A DNA stretch of 12,478 bases from assembly GCA_026988135.1 (NCBI GenBank), contig JALSLT010000067.1, positions 1 through 12,478 of the forward strand, in the 5' to 3' direction. The notes below the pieces were generated by a model. It was not told the origin of the DNA and did not search any database. It saw only the letters and a list, made by a program, of their open reading frames with translations. Each line of letters starts with the position of its first letter. The stretch's first letter is position 1. This DNA is from Desulfurobacterium sp. Its GTDB lineage: Bacteria; Aquificota; Aquificia; Desulfurobacteriales; Desulfurobacteriaceae. Shown here piece after piece: positions 6,886 to 12,478 of the stretch. Position numbers and translations under genes: made by a program.

Positions 6886-7386
6886 ATGGAAAAGTTTAGG
6901 TTTTATTTTGTTGGAAAAATTCCAAGTAAAGCTAACTATAAAAAAATTTCCCACAGGCGTGTTTACGGAGAGATGAAACCGTTTATAATTAACAATCCCG
7001 GAGTTCTTGCATCCCAAAGAGAGGCTGTTTTTCAGTTTCATATTCAGAAACAGAAGTATGGGATGCACCTTTTTCCTATGGATAAACCCGTTAAAGTTTC
7101 CTTTACATTTTTTCTATCAGGGAGAGTAAAGCAGCGAGATATAGATAATGCGGAAAAGTTTATAGGTGATGTACTTGAAAAAGCAGAAGTTTTAAAGAGT
7201 GATTCTCTGATATACTTGAAGGAAAAAGTTGAAAAAAGGCTGGGGCTTAGGAAGTTTGAAGAAATTGTTATTATTGATATAGAACTTCTTGATAGTTCTG
7301 TTGTTAAAGATTATGAAACCGAGGTGGAGCACTTTGAAGAGGGTCTTAGGGAGTTTTTAAAAGAGCTTCATATAGAGGTGCCGTGA
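6886..7386 (+). CDS. RusA-family Holliday junction resolvase-like endonuclease
   Basis: This is a 166-residue protein with the RusA signature. Near the start P-S-K-A-N-Y-K-K (13-20) matches the family's P-x-S-K-K/N-x-x-x region. The active-site block follows: R-D-I-D-N-A-E-K (84-91) with D85, D87, N88 and K91, then D95 in G-D-V-L, and S-D-S (105-107) with D106. In E. coli RusA, Asp70, Asp72 and Asp91 bind the metal and are needed for cleavage; D85, D87 and D106 fit that spacing. The product would be a small dimeric enzyme that resolves four-way DNA junctions. The last ~30 residues are an acidic tail, unlike the classic 120-residue RusA. RusA is normally carried by lambdoid prophages, but no phage genes surround it. 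It is the first gene of a five-gene operon; ATG has TTAGGAG upstream and its stop overlaps the next start. Confidence 0.82.
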   Translation: MEKFRFYFVGKIPSKANYKKISHRRVYGEMKPFIINNPGVLASQREAVFQFHIQKQKYGMHLFPMDKPVKVSFTFFLSGRVKQRDIDNAEKFIGDVLEKAEVLKSDSLIYLKEKVEKRLGLRKFEEIVIIDIELLDSSVVKDYETEVEHFEEGLREFLKELHIEVP

Positions 7387-8942
7387 TGAAATTAGAAGTC
7401 GATATAAGGGTAAAACTCGGAGAAAGTCTTGAGCATAAACTTAAATCTTTGGGATTACCCATTAGTTTTGAAATTGTGAGAAAGTCTCTTGATGCAAGAA
7501 AGAGACCTGAATTTCATTACAGGTTAATGTTTGACCTTCCTGAAAACTTAGCAGGAAAATTTATAGATGAGAAAATTGCAAAACCTTACAAACCTGTTGA
7601 AGAGTTAAAAATACCTTTTCTTTCCAAATCCGTTAAAGTTGCTGTGATTGGTAGTGGACCTGCAGGGCTTTTTGCTGCTTATGTTCTTGCAAAGGGAGGA
7701 GCAGAAGTTACGGTTTTTGAAAGGGGGAAGGTTGTTGAGGAGCGGGAGAGGGATGTTCAAAAATTCTGGATGAAACGGGAGCTTGATGAAAACTCCAATG
7801 TGCAGTTTGGTGAAGGTGGCGCAGGTACTTTTTCCGACGGAAAACTTACAACCAGAGTTAAAGATAGAAAGAAAAATTTTATCTATAGGGTTTTTGTGGA
7901 GCATGGGGCACCTGAAGAGATTTTATATCTTTCAAAGCCGCATATCGGGACCGACGGATTAAAAAAGATAATTCCTTCTTTTAGAAAAGCTTTGGATGTT
8001 TTAGGTGTAAAGTTTAATTTCTCTTCTTTCATTTATGATATGGAGGCTGATAGTAGAGTAAAGTTGTTTTATCAAGATTTATTTACCGGAGAAAAGTTTT
8101 CAAAAGAATTTGATGACATTGTTGTTGCTGTTGGTAACAGTGCAAGGGATACCTTTCTAATGCTTAAAAATAGAGGTTTTCAACTTGTAGCCAAACCTTT
8201 TGCCGTTGGTGTAAGAATTGCTCATCCGCAGCGACTTATAAACAAAATGCAGTATGGAAAGTTTTGTGAAGATACTATTCTTCCTCCTGCAGATTATTCT
8301 ATTACGGCAAAGTTCGGAAGCAGAGGAGTTTTTTCTTTCTGTATGTGTCCGGGTGGAGTAGTTATCTGTTCGTCGTCGGAGAAAAATACAGTTGTTTCAA
8401 ATGGAATGAGCAATTTTGCTCGGGAAGGAGTTATGGCTAATAGTGCCATAGTGGTTCAGGTGTTTCCCGAAGATTTTGAAAATAATCCGTTTAAAGCCAT
8501 TGAATTTCAGAGAAAACTTGAAAGAGAAGCATTTATATCCGCCGGTTACGATTATGCGATGCCGGCACAGAATCTTATGGATTTTTTGGAAGATAATGAG
8601 ACTTCTGTTAGAAACCTGCCCAAATACGGGTTTATTCCTGAAATCTCACCTGTTAGGTTTGATAGATTGATGCCTTCCTTTATAACGATAGCTCTTAAAG
8701 CTGCATTTAATCATTGGCAGAAAAGATTGAGACTGTTTGTTTCCGATGAAGCTACCCTTATAGGTGTTGAAACTCGTACCTCTTCACCTGTTAAGATTTT
8801 GAGAGATAAAAACTATTTAGCTGTGGGATTCTCTAACGTTTATCCTGCCGGGGAAGGTTCCGGGTATGCAGGCGGTATAACCAGTTCTGCCATTGACGGT
8901 GTAAATGTTGCACTTTCTATTTTGGAGAAATATTCCAGATGA
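7386..8942 (+). CDS. FAD-dependent dehydrogenase, COG2509 family
   Basis: This is a 518-residue flavoprotein. After a distinct N-terminal domain (1-80), a Rossmann dinucleotide site G-S-G-P-A-G (89-94) is followed by F-E-R-G (111-114), whose Glu would bind the FAD ribose. Then come G-E-G-G-A-G-T-F-S-D-G-K-L (142-154), a block typical of COG2509, and a C-terminal FAD site with P-A-G-E-G-S-G-Y-A-G-G (487-497). Members are uncharacterised oxidoreductases found widely in bacteria; substrate and partner are unknown. I chose the ATG at 7386 rather than the GTG at 7383 because GAGGTG lies 5 bases before the ATG but only 2 before the GTG. The ATG overlaps the stop of the resolvase gene (TGATG), so translation is probably coupled. 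The gene ends in an ATGA overlap with the next one. No membrane segments are seen. Confidence 0.88.
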   Translation: MKLEVDIRVKLGESLEHKLKSLGLPISFEIVRKSLDARKRPEFHYRLMFDLPENLAGKFIDEKIAKPYKPVEELKIPFLSKSVKVAVIGSGPAGLFAAYVLAKGGAEVTVFERGKVVEERERDVQKFWMKRELDENSNVQFGEGGAGTFSDGKLTTRVKDRKKNFIYRVFVEHGAPEEILYLSKPHIGTDGLKKIIPSFRKALDVLGVKFNFSSFIYDMEADSRVKLFYQDLFTGEKFSKEFDDIVVAVGNSARDTFLMLKNRGFQLVAKPFAVGVRIAHPQRLINKMQYGKFCEDTILPPADYSITAKFGSRGVFSFCMCPGGVVICSSSEKNTVVSNGMSNFAREGVMANSAIVVQVFPEDFENNPFKAIEFQRKLEREAFISAGYDYAMPAQNLMDFLEDNETSVRNLPKYGFIPEISPVRFDRLMPSFITIALKAAFNHWQKRLRLFVSDEATLIGVETRTSSPVKILRDKNYLAVGFSNVYPAGEGSGYAGGITSSAIDGVNVALSILEKYSR

Positions 8943-9397
8943 AATTTCCTTTGGATAAGGGAACGTATCTTATTGTTTTTAATTATATAAAGAGTAGGGG
9001 AGTGAGAGTTAAATCCCGAAAATTTTTTCTAAACAGTGGAATGTACTGTTATGTTGGCTCTGCATTTGGGCAGGGGGGTCTTAAAACCCGGATAGAGAGA
9101 CACCTTAAAAGAAGAAAAAGAAAACATTGGCATCTTGATTTCTTGTCTGTTTCCCCGTTTTTTAAACCTTTTATTGTTTACTGTTTTTCTAATTTGAAAG
9201 TTGAGTGCGAAATAGCCGGGTTATTCTTGGAAAAATTTTATCCGGTAAATGGTTTTGGAGCTTCCGATTGCTCCTGTTTGTCTCATCTCTTCTTTATTCA
9301 TGATGGGAAAAGTGAAAAAATTGATAGAATAGTTATGGAATTTTCTTTTGAAAAGTTTGACTTAATGGGGGAGAAATGGACTTTAAAAAATTTTTAG
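8939..9397 (+). CDS. GIY-YIG nuclease-fold protein of the DUF123 family
   Basis: The 152-residue protein has the DUF123 form of the GIY-YIG fold. G-T-Y (8-10) stands for GIY, G-M-Y-C-Y-V-G-S-A (34-42) stands for YIG, and R51 with H55 (T-R-I-E-R-H-L) marks the catalytic helix. W-H-L-D (64-67) follows, then E91 or E98 as the metal ligand. The family tail G-F-G-A-S-D-C-S-C (105-113) leads to S-H-L (115-117). In archaea DUF123 is found fused to endonuclease III (Nth), hinting at a DNA-repair role, but the biochemical activity is not established. The start ATG overlaps the stop of the flavoprotein gene (ATGA), and the 3' end overlaps trpD by 22 bases. The protein is basic in its middle (R-R-K-R-K), consistent with nucleic-acid contact. 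The residues after 120 are less conserved. Confidence 0.83.
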   Translation: MKFPLDKGTYLIVFNYIKSRGVRVKSRKFFLNSGMYCYVGSAFGQGGLKTRIERHLKRRKRKHWHLDFLSVSPFFKPFIVYCFSNLKVECEIAGLFLEKFYPVNGFGASDCSCLSHLFFIHDGKSEKIDRIVMEFSFEKFDLMGEKWTLKNF

Positions 9398-10407
9398 ATA
9401 GCGTTATTGAGGGACAACATATCTCTTTTAAAGAGACAGAGAAGCTTTTTGATGCAATTATGGAGGGTAATTTGACATCGGCTCAAATAGCGGGGATTCT
9501 CATTGCTTTGAGGATAAAAGGGGAAACTGTGGAGGAGATAGCCGCCGCCGCTTCCGTTATGAGAGAGAAAAGCAAAAAAGTATTTTTATCTGAAGACCTT
9601 CAAAATAAAGTTATTGACACCTGTGGAACAGGTGGGGATTTAAAAGGAACATTTAATGTGTCAACAACCGTTGCTTTTGTTCTTGCTGCCGGCGGTGTGC
9701 CTGTTGCAAAACATGGAAACCGTTCCGTTTCAAGCAGGTGTGGTAGTGCCGATATTTTGGATGTTCTCGGTGTTAAAATAGACCTCCCTCCGGAAGGTGT
9801 GGTAAGGTGTATAGAAGAAGTGGGGTTTGGTTTTATGTTTGCCCCTGTCTTTCATCCTGCCATGGCAAATGTTGTAAAGCCAAGAAAAGAGTTAGGGGTA
9901 AGGACAATTTTTAACATACTCGGTCCACTTACAAATCCTGCCGGCGCGAAAAAGCAGTTGATGGGTGTTTTTAATGGAGATTTGACGGAAAAACTTGCAA
10001 ATGTTCTTTCTCTTCTTGGAGTTGAGAGGGCGTGTGTAGTTCATGGATTTGATGGTATGGATGAGATAACTATATGCGATAGAACAAAAGTTACCGAGTT
10101 TTCTGGCGGGAAGATAACAAGTTATATAATAGCCCCGGAAGATTTTGGGTTTAAAAGAGCAGATGTTTCTGAAATAAAGGCTGCAGATACGCTGGCAGAG
10201 AATAAGGAAATCGTTGAAGCTGTTTTAAAAGGAGAAGATGATTCTCCAAGAAGAGATATGGTTGCTTTAAATGCCGGTTTTGGTTTTTACGTAGCCGGGA
10301 TTGTTCATTCACCTGAGGAGGGGATAAAAAAGGCTCTTGAGATACTTTCTTCAGGTAAGCCTTACGAAACTTTGAAAAAAGTAGCAGAAGTAAGTTATTC
10401 CAATTAA
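9376..10407 (+). CDS. trpD: Anthranilate phosphoribosyltransferase
   Basis: TrpD joins anthranilate to PRPP to give N-(5-phosphoribosyl)anthranilate, the second committed step of tryptophan synthesis in the cytosol. The 343-residue length is the family norm. Motifs in order are: C-G-T-G-G-D (83-88) for PRPP; N-V-S-T (94-97); K-H-G-N-R-S-V-S-S-R-C-G-S-A-D (112-126) for anthranilate and PRPP; K-P-R-K-E-L-G-V-R-T (168-177) with R170; I-L-G-P-L-T-N-P (181-188); and H-G-F-D-G-M-D-E (223-230), whose D229/E230 bind Mg2+. Its ATG (with GGGGGAGAA before it) lies inside the end of the GIY-YIG gene. No other trp genes are next to it, so in this organism the pathway genes are scattered. The 14-base gap to the DUF808 gene suggests read-through. 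Confidence 0.97.
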   Translation: MDFKKFLDSVIEGQHISFKETEKLFDAIMEGNLTSAQIAGILIALRIKGETVEEIAAAASVMREKSKKVFLSEDLQNKVIDTCGTGGDLKGTFNVSTTVAFVLAAGGVPVAKHGNRSVSSRCGSADILDVLGVKIDLPPEGVVRCIEEVGFGFMFAPVFHPAMANVVKPRKELGVRTIFNILGPLTNPAGAKKQLMGVFNGDLTEKLANVLSLLGVERACVVHGFDGMDEITICDRTKVTEFSGGKITSYIIAPEDFGFKRADVSEIKAADTLAENKEIVEAVLKGEDDSPRRDMVALNAGFGFYVAGIVHSPEEGIKKALEILSSGKPYETLKKVAEVSYSN

Positions 10408-10421
10408 CTTAAGGAGGAGCT

Positions 10422-11276
10422 TTGGCTTCGGGAATTTTTGCTTTACTAGATGACGTTGCAACACTTCTTGACGATATAGCTACGGCTTCAAAGCTTGCGG
10501 CAAAGAAAACTACCAGTTTATTAGGTGATGATCTTGCTGTTAATGCGGAGAAGTCGTCAAAATTTGCTTCCGATAGAGAGATTCCGGTAATTCTTGAAAT
10601 AGTTAAAGGTTCTTTTCTAAATAAACTGATTATTCTTCCTTTGATATTTCTTTTAAGTGCATTTGTCCCTTCTATTATTAAATATCTACTTATGGCAGGT
10701 GGAGCGTATCTTTCTTTTGAAGCTGTTGAAAAGATATTTGAGGTTTTATTTCACAGGGAAAAGAAGAAAGAGGGAAAGTTTATTATTAAAGATTTGGTGA
10801 AATTTGAAAAGAGTAAAATTAAAGAAGCGGTAATTACGGATTTTATCCTTTCTCTTGAAATAGTTATAATTGCACTAAGTACAGTTATAGATAGACCGTT
10901 TTTAACCCAGGTAGTAACCGTTACGTTAATATCTATTCTTGCTACGCTGTTTGTTTATGGGATTGTTATCCTTATAGTGAGGATGGATGATTTCGGATTA
11001 AGATTAACATCTTATGACAGCGAATTTTTAAGGGTTACTGGGAAGTTTTTTATTGCTCTTCTTCCAAAAACGATAAAAGCTCTTGAGGTTGTAGGAACAT
11101 TTGCCATGTTAACTGTTGCCGGTGGAATTTATCTTCACGTGTTTCATTTTATAAAAGAGAGGTTCCATTCGGTTCCATCTTTACTTCTTGAGGTTATGGT
11201 CGGATTAGTGGTGGGGATTATGGTATTTATCGGTGTGTCGGTTATAAAAAAAGTTTTTAAACTATTTTCTTCGTAA
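10422..11276 (+). CDS. DUF808 (YedI-like) inner-membrane protein
   Basis: The 284-residue protein starts with the DUF808 signature: M-A-S-G-I-F-A-L-L-D-D-V-A-T-L-L-D-D and A-A-K-K-T with L-G-D-D-L-A-V-N-A-E-K. After it come R-E-I-P-V (52-56) and M-D-D-F-G-L-R-L (188-195). Four to five hydrophobic segments are visible (about 66-92, 138-156, 162-187, 218-242 and 255-280), so it is an inner-membrane protein. E. coli YedI belongs to this family and its role is unknown. The start is a TTG: AAGGAGG lies 4 bases before it, and the family's M-A-S-G start aligns exactly there. It is the last gene of the plus-strand operon. Its 3' end overlaps the TOPRIM gene on the other strand by 15 bases, and I see no hairpin terminator between them. 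Confidence 0.88.
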   Translation: MASGIFALLDDVATLLDDIATASKLAAKKTTSLLGDDLAVNAEKSSKFASDREIPVILEIVKGSFLNKLIILPLIFLLSAFVPSIIKYLLMAGGAYLSFEAVEKIFEVLFHREKKKEGKFIIKDLVKFEKSKIKEAVITDFILSLEIVIIALSTVIDRPFLTQVVTVTLISILATLFVYGIVILIVRMDDFGLRLTSYDSEFLRVTGKFFIALLPKTIKALEVVGTFAMLTVAGGIYLHVFHFIKERFHSVPSLLLEVMVGLVVGIMVFIGVSVIKKVFKLFSS

Positions 11277-11636
11277 TAACTTTTTCGGTATTTCTTCCAC
11301 AAATTTTATTTCCGTTTCTCTGAGGGCTTCTCTGAATGAAGTATTAACGGAGATGTTATATTTATCCATAACGGCGTGTAGTTTCTTCCCTATTATTTCC
11401 CCTTCTGAATCAAAATCGGTTATAAGTATCACACTATCAGGTTTAATTTTTTCAGCTATCATTTCGGAAAAGTTATGGAATGACATGCCTTTTAGAGAAT
11501 ACACATTACCTATTTCAAATTTTTCCAGAGCCATTTTGTCTCGCTTTCCCTCAACGACTATTATTGTATTTTCGTTTTTAATTATGAAATTTTTCAGATT
11601 CATCAGCCAATTTTTCAGTTTTTTTCTCTCTTTCAT
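11262..11636 (-). CDS. Stand-alone TOPRIM domain protein (RNase M5-like)
   Basis: This 124-residue protein is one TOPRIM domain. The metal-binding residues are seen as I-I-V-V-E-G-K-R-D (25-33, E29) and L-I-T-D-F-D-S-E-G-E (71-80, D74, D76). This E...DxD set is shared by RNase M5, primases, topoisomerases and OLD nucleases. Stand-alone TOPRIM proteins of about 125 residues resemble RNase M5 and the archaeal UPF0292/COG1658 group, and could act on RNA or DNA. The 20 residues before the domain are basic and the last residues (K-K-L-L-R-R-K) are basic too. ATG has GAGGATAAA before it. The stop overlaps the DUF808 gene end by 15 bases and the start faces the lipoprotein gene. Its own transcript would end inside the DUF808 gene unless termination occurs there. 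Substrate cannot be inferred. Confidence 0.8.
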   Translation of the reverse strand: MKERKKLKNWLMNLKNFIIKNENTIIVVEGKRDKMALEKFEIGNVYSLKGMSFHNFSEMIAEKIKPDSVILITDFDSEGEIIGKKLHAVMDKYNISVNTSFREALRETEIKFVEEIPKKLLRRK

Positions 11637-11653
11637 TTTATCCTCATGTTTAA

Positions 11654-11662
11654 TGTTATTAT
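11654..11662 (+). promoter_or_regulatory. Candidate extended -10 promoter for the lipoprotein gene
   Basis: TGTTATTAT holds a TGn extension next to TATTAT (11657-11662), with a start expected near 11669 and a leader of about 25 bases. No -35 box is seen at 16-18 bases. The GAGAGGTGG before the ATG at 11694 is a strong ribosome-binding site. In AT-rich DNA such a box can arise by chance, so this is only a candidate. Confidence 0.3.
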
Positions 11663-11693
11663 TTAGTTTGAAATTTACGAGAGAGGTGGTTTA

Positions 11694-12278
11694 ATGTCAA
11701 AGAGACAAATTGCTATATCTTTTCTTTTATCATTGATTCTTTTTTCATGTGCTTCTTCTCGCAAAGAGATTACAACAGCTTCACGACAAAAAGAAAAAGT
11801 TACTGTCCAAAAGCAGATGGAGAAGAAAGAAAACTACATTGAATCTACCCCTTTTAAGCTGAGGGGAGATGCCGCTTTTGCTCTTGAGATTGCCATGAAA
11901 GAGAAAAATGAAGAGTGGCAGGTTGGGTATATAACAAGATATGGGATATATAACGGAAAATATTATGATTGTTCTTTAGTTTCCGTGATAAGAAAAGAGT
12001 GGAAAAAAAAAGGAAGCTCCATAATGAACTATAAGATTTGTAAAGGTGCGGTTAAGGAAGTTGTTTCATCTACAAATGAGACTATACCGGATTTTCTTAT
12101 TCCTGGAGTTTCCGAAGCCTTTAAGTCTTTAAAATCCGGTCGAGAGAAAATTATGGAGAAAAAGAAGGGATATTTAATAGAAGGGAAAAGAAAAAAAGGT
12201 ATATGTGAAGTGAAAGTTTTAAACGGTATAAGGCTTTTGTACTATTCAAATGTTAAATGTACGGTTGACAAGTTTTGA
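11694..12278 (+). CDS. Predicted lipoprotein of unknown function
   Basis: The protein has 194 residues and begins with a short lipoprotein signal: K3-R4 followed by a hydrophobic stretch (I6-L16) and the lipobox L-F-S-C with the acylated C19. Residues A-S-S follow the Cys with no Asp at +2, so sorting to the outer membrane is plausible in a Gram-negative cell. A polar, lysine- and glutamine-rich linker (23-50) leads to a mixed alpha/beta domain (about 52-194). That domain contains C93, C116, C171 and C189, enough for two disulfide bonds in the periplasm. I do not recognise the domain. The start is ATG with GAGAGGTGG upstream. It ends 24 bases before the possible start of the next gene, so they may share a transcript. 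Confidence 0.8.
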   Translation: MSKRQIAISFLLSLILFSCASSRKEITTASRQKEKVTVQKQMEKKENYIESTPFKLRGDAAFALEIAMKEKNEEWQVGYITRYGIYNGKYYDCSLVSVIRKEWKKKGSSIMNYKICKGAVKEVVSSTNETIPDFLIPGVSEAFKSLKSGREKIMEKKKGYLIEGKRKKGICEVKVLNGIRLLYYSNVKCTVDKF

Positions 12279-12302
12279 TTGTAAAACTTGCTTTAAATGT
12301 AG

Positions 12303-12478
12303 GTGAATACGGTATTTTTACTGATAAGGTTGTGTTTTGGCAAATTTGTTAACCTTCTTGGTATGTCTGTGTACCGGGAGCCAGTTGATAAAGAGAATGG
12401 AAGAGAAATTTTCAGAGGCATAGATAGAAATATAGGACAGGTACGCTATACCGCTACAAGAGTGGATTTGATATTTGG
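12303..12478 (+). CDS. Start of an unrecognised gene, cut by the window end
   Basis: From a GTG at 12303, or the ATG at 12363 in the same frame, the reading frame stays open to the window end. It reads M-S-V-Y-R-E-P-V-D-K-E-N-G-R-E-I-F-R-G after the ATG. Codon use (gag, aaa, gaa, aga, gat) and amino acid mix look like the neighbouring genes, and no alternative frame or strand is convincingly coding. The stretch before the ATG is hydrophobic (V-F-L-L-I-R-L-C-F-G), so the GTG start could supply a short signal or membrane segment. Neither start has a clear ribosome-binding site. I cannot assign a family. An upstream open frame just after the lipoprotein stop ends at 12351 and is probably noise. 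Confidence 0.45.
   Translation, partial: MNTVFLLIRLCFGKFVNLLGMSVYREPVDKENGREIFRGIDRNIGQVRYTATRVDLIF

Noticed and set aside
7383..7385. GTG as the start of the flavoprotein gene
   Set aside because: The GAGGTG ribosome-binding site is only 2 bases away, too close; the ATG three bases later is correctly spaced.
6886..7386. Prophage remnant starting at the RusA gene
   Set aside because: No integrase, terminase, structural or lysis gene and no att-like repeat is present; neighbours are metabolic and the operon overlaps are those of a host cluster.
12265..12270. Perfect TTGACA near the end of the lipoprotein gene, as a promoter for the last gene
   Set aside because: No -10 box occurs at 16-18 bases (TTGCTT at 17); the hexamer is explained by the codons for T-V-D-K.
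12279..12356. Alternative open frame starting with TTG directly after the lipoprotein stop
   Set aside because: It stops after about 25 codons, has no ribosome-binding site and differs from the frame that remains open to the window end.

Overview
The window is AT-rich, lysine/glutamate-heavy bacterial chromosome with very tight packing: many neighbouring genes overlap or are separated by only a few bases. Gram-negative features are present (a lipoprotein signal peptide and a complete flagellar hook-associated set). Gene content and composition would fit a thermophilic or deep-branching lineage such as Aquificota (Desulfurobacteriaceae-like). That placement is inference from general character only; there is no rRNA or marker gene here. 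No tRNA, rRNA, CRISPR array, insertion sequence or prophage block was found.

Layout. (1) 1-409, plus strand: the 3' end of a gene for a LamG/DUF1080-like beta-sandwich protein. It ends at a GC-rich hairpin (413-435) shared with the converging minus-strand operon. (2) 6817 down to 432, minus strand: seven genes in the order two-TM potassium channel with RCK domains, FlgN chaperone, flgK, flgL, RicT/PSP1 protein, a short RlmN/Cfr-like radical SAM protein, and a putative PD-(D/E)XK nuclease-like protein. A sigma-28 (FliA) type promoter overlaps the flgN stop codon and would drive flgK-flgL. A weaker sigma-70-like promoter may drive the ricT group. (3) 6886 to 11276, plus strand, divergent from the channel gene: a five-gene cluster of RusA-family Holliday-junction resolvase, COG2509 FAD-dependent dehydrogenase, GIY-YIG/DUF123 protein, trpD and a DUF808 (YedI-like) membrane protein. 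(4) 11262-11636, minus strand: a small stand-alone TOPRIM protein overlapping the DUF808 gene tail to tail. (5) 11694 onward, plus strand: a lipoprotein of unknown function and then a gene cut by the window end.

How the parts fit. FlgN, FlgK and FlgL are one functional unit: FlgN is the export chaperone for the two hook-filament junction proteins, and the sigma-28 promoter between flgN and flgK makes the junction genes late flagellar genes. The ricT - radical SAM - nuclease-like trio is the most intriguing part. RicT is an Fe-S protein linked in Bacillus to RNase Y-dependent RNA maturation. The second gene keeps both catalytic cysteines of RlmN/Cfr RNA methyl synthases but lacks their usual N-terminal domain. 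The third carries a D...ExK nuclease-like signature. A shared role in RNA processing or modification is a hypothesis drawn from this arrangement. The plus-strand operon mixes two structure-specific nuclease folds (RusA, GIY-YIG) with trpD and a flavoprotein, with no surrounding phage genes.
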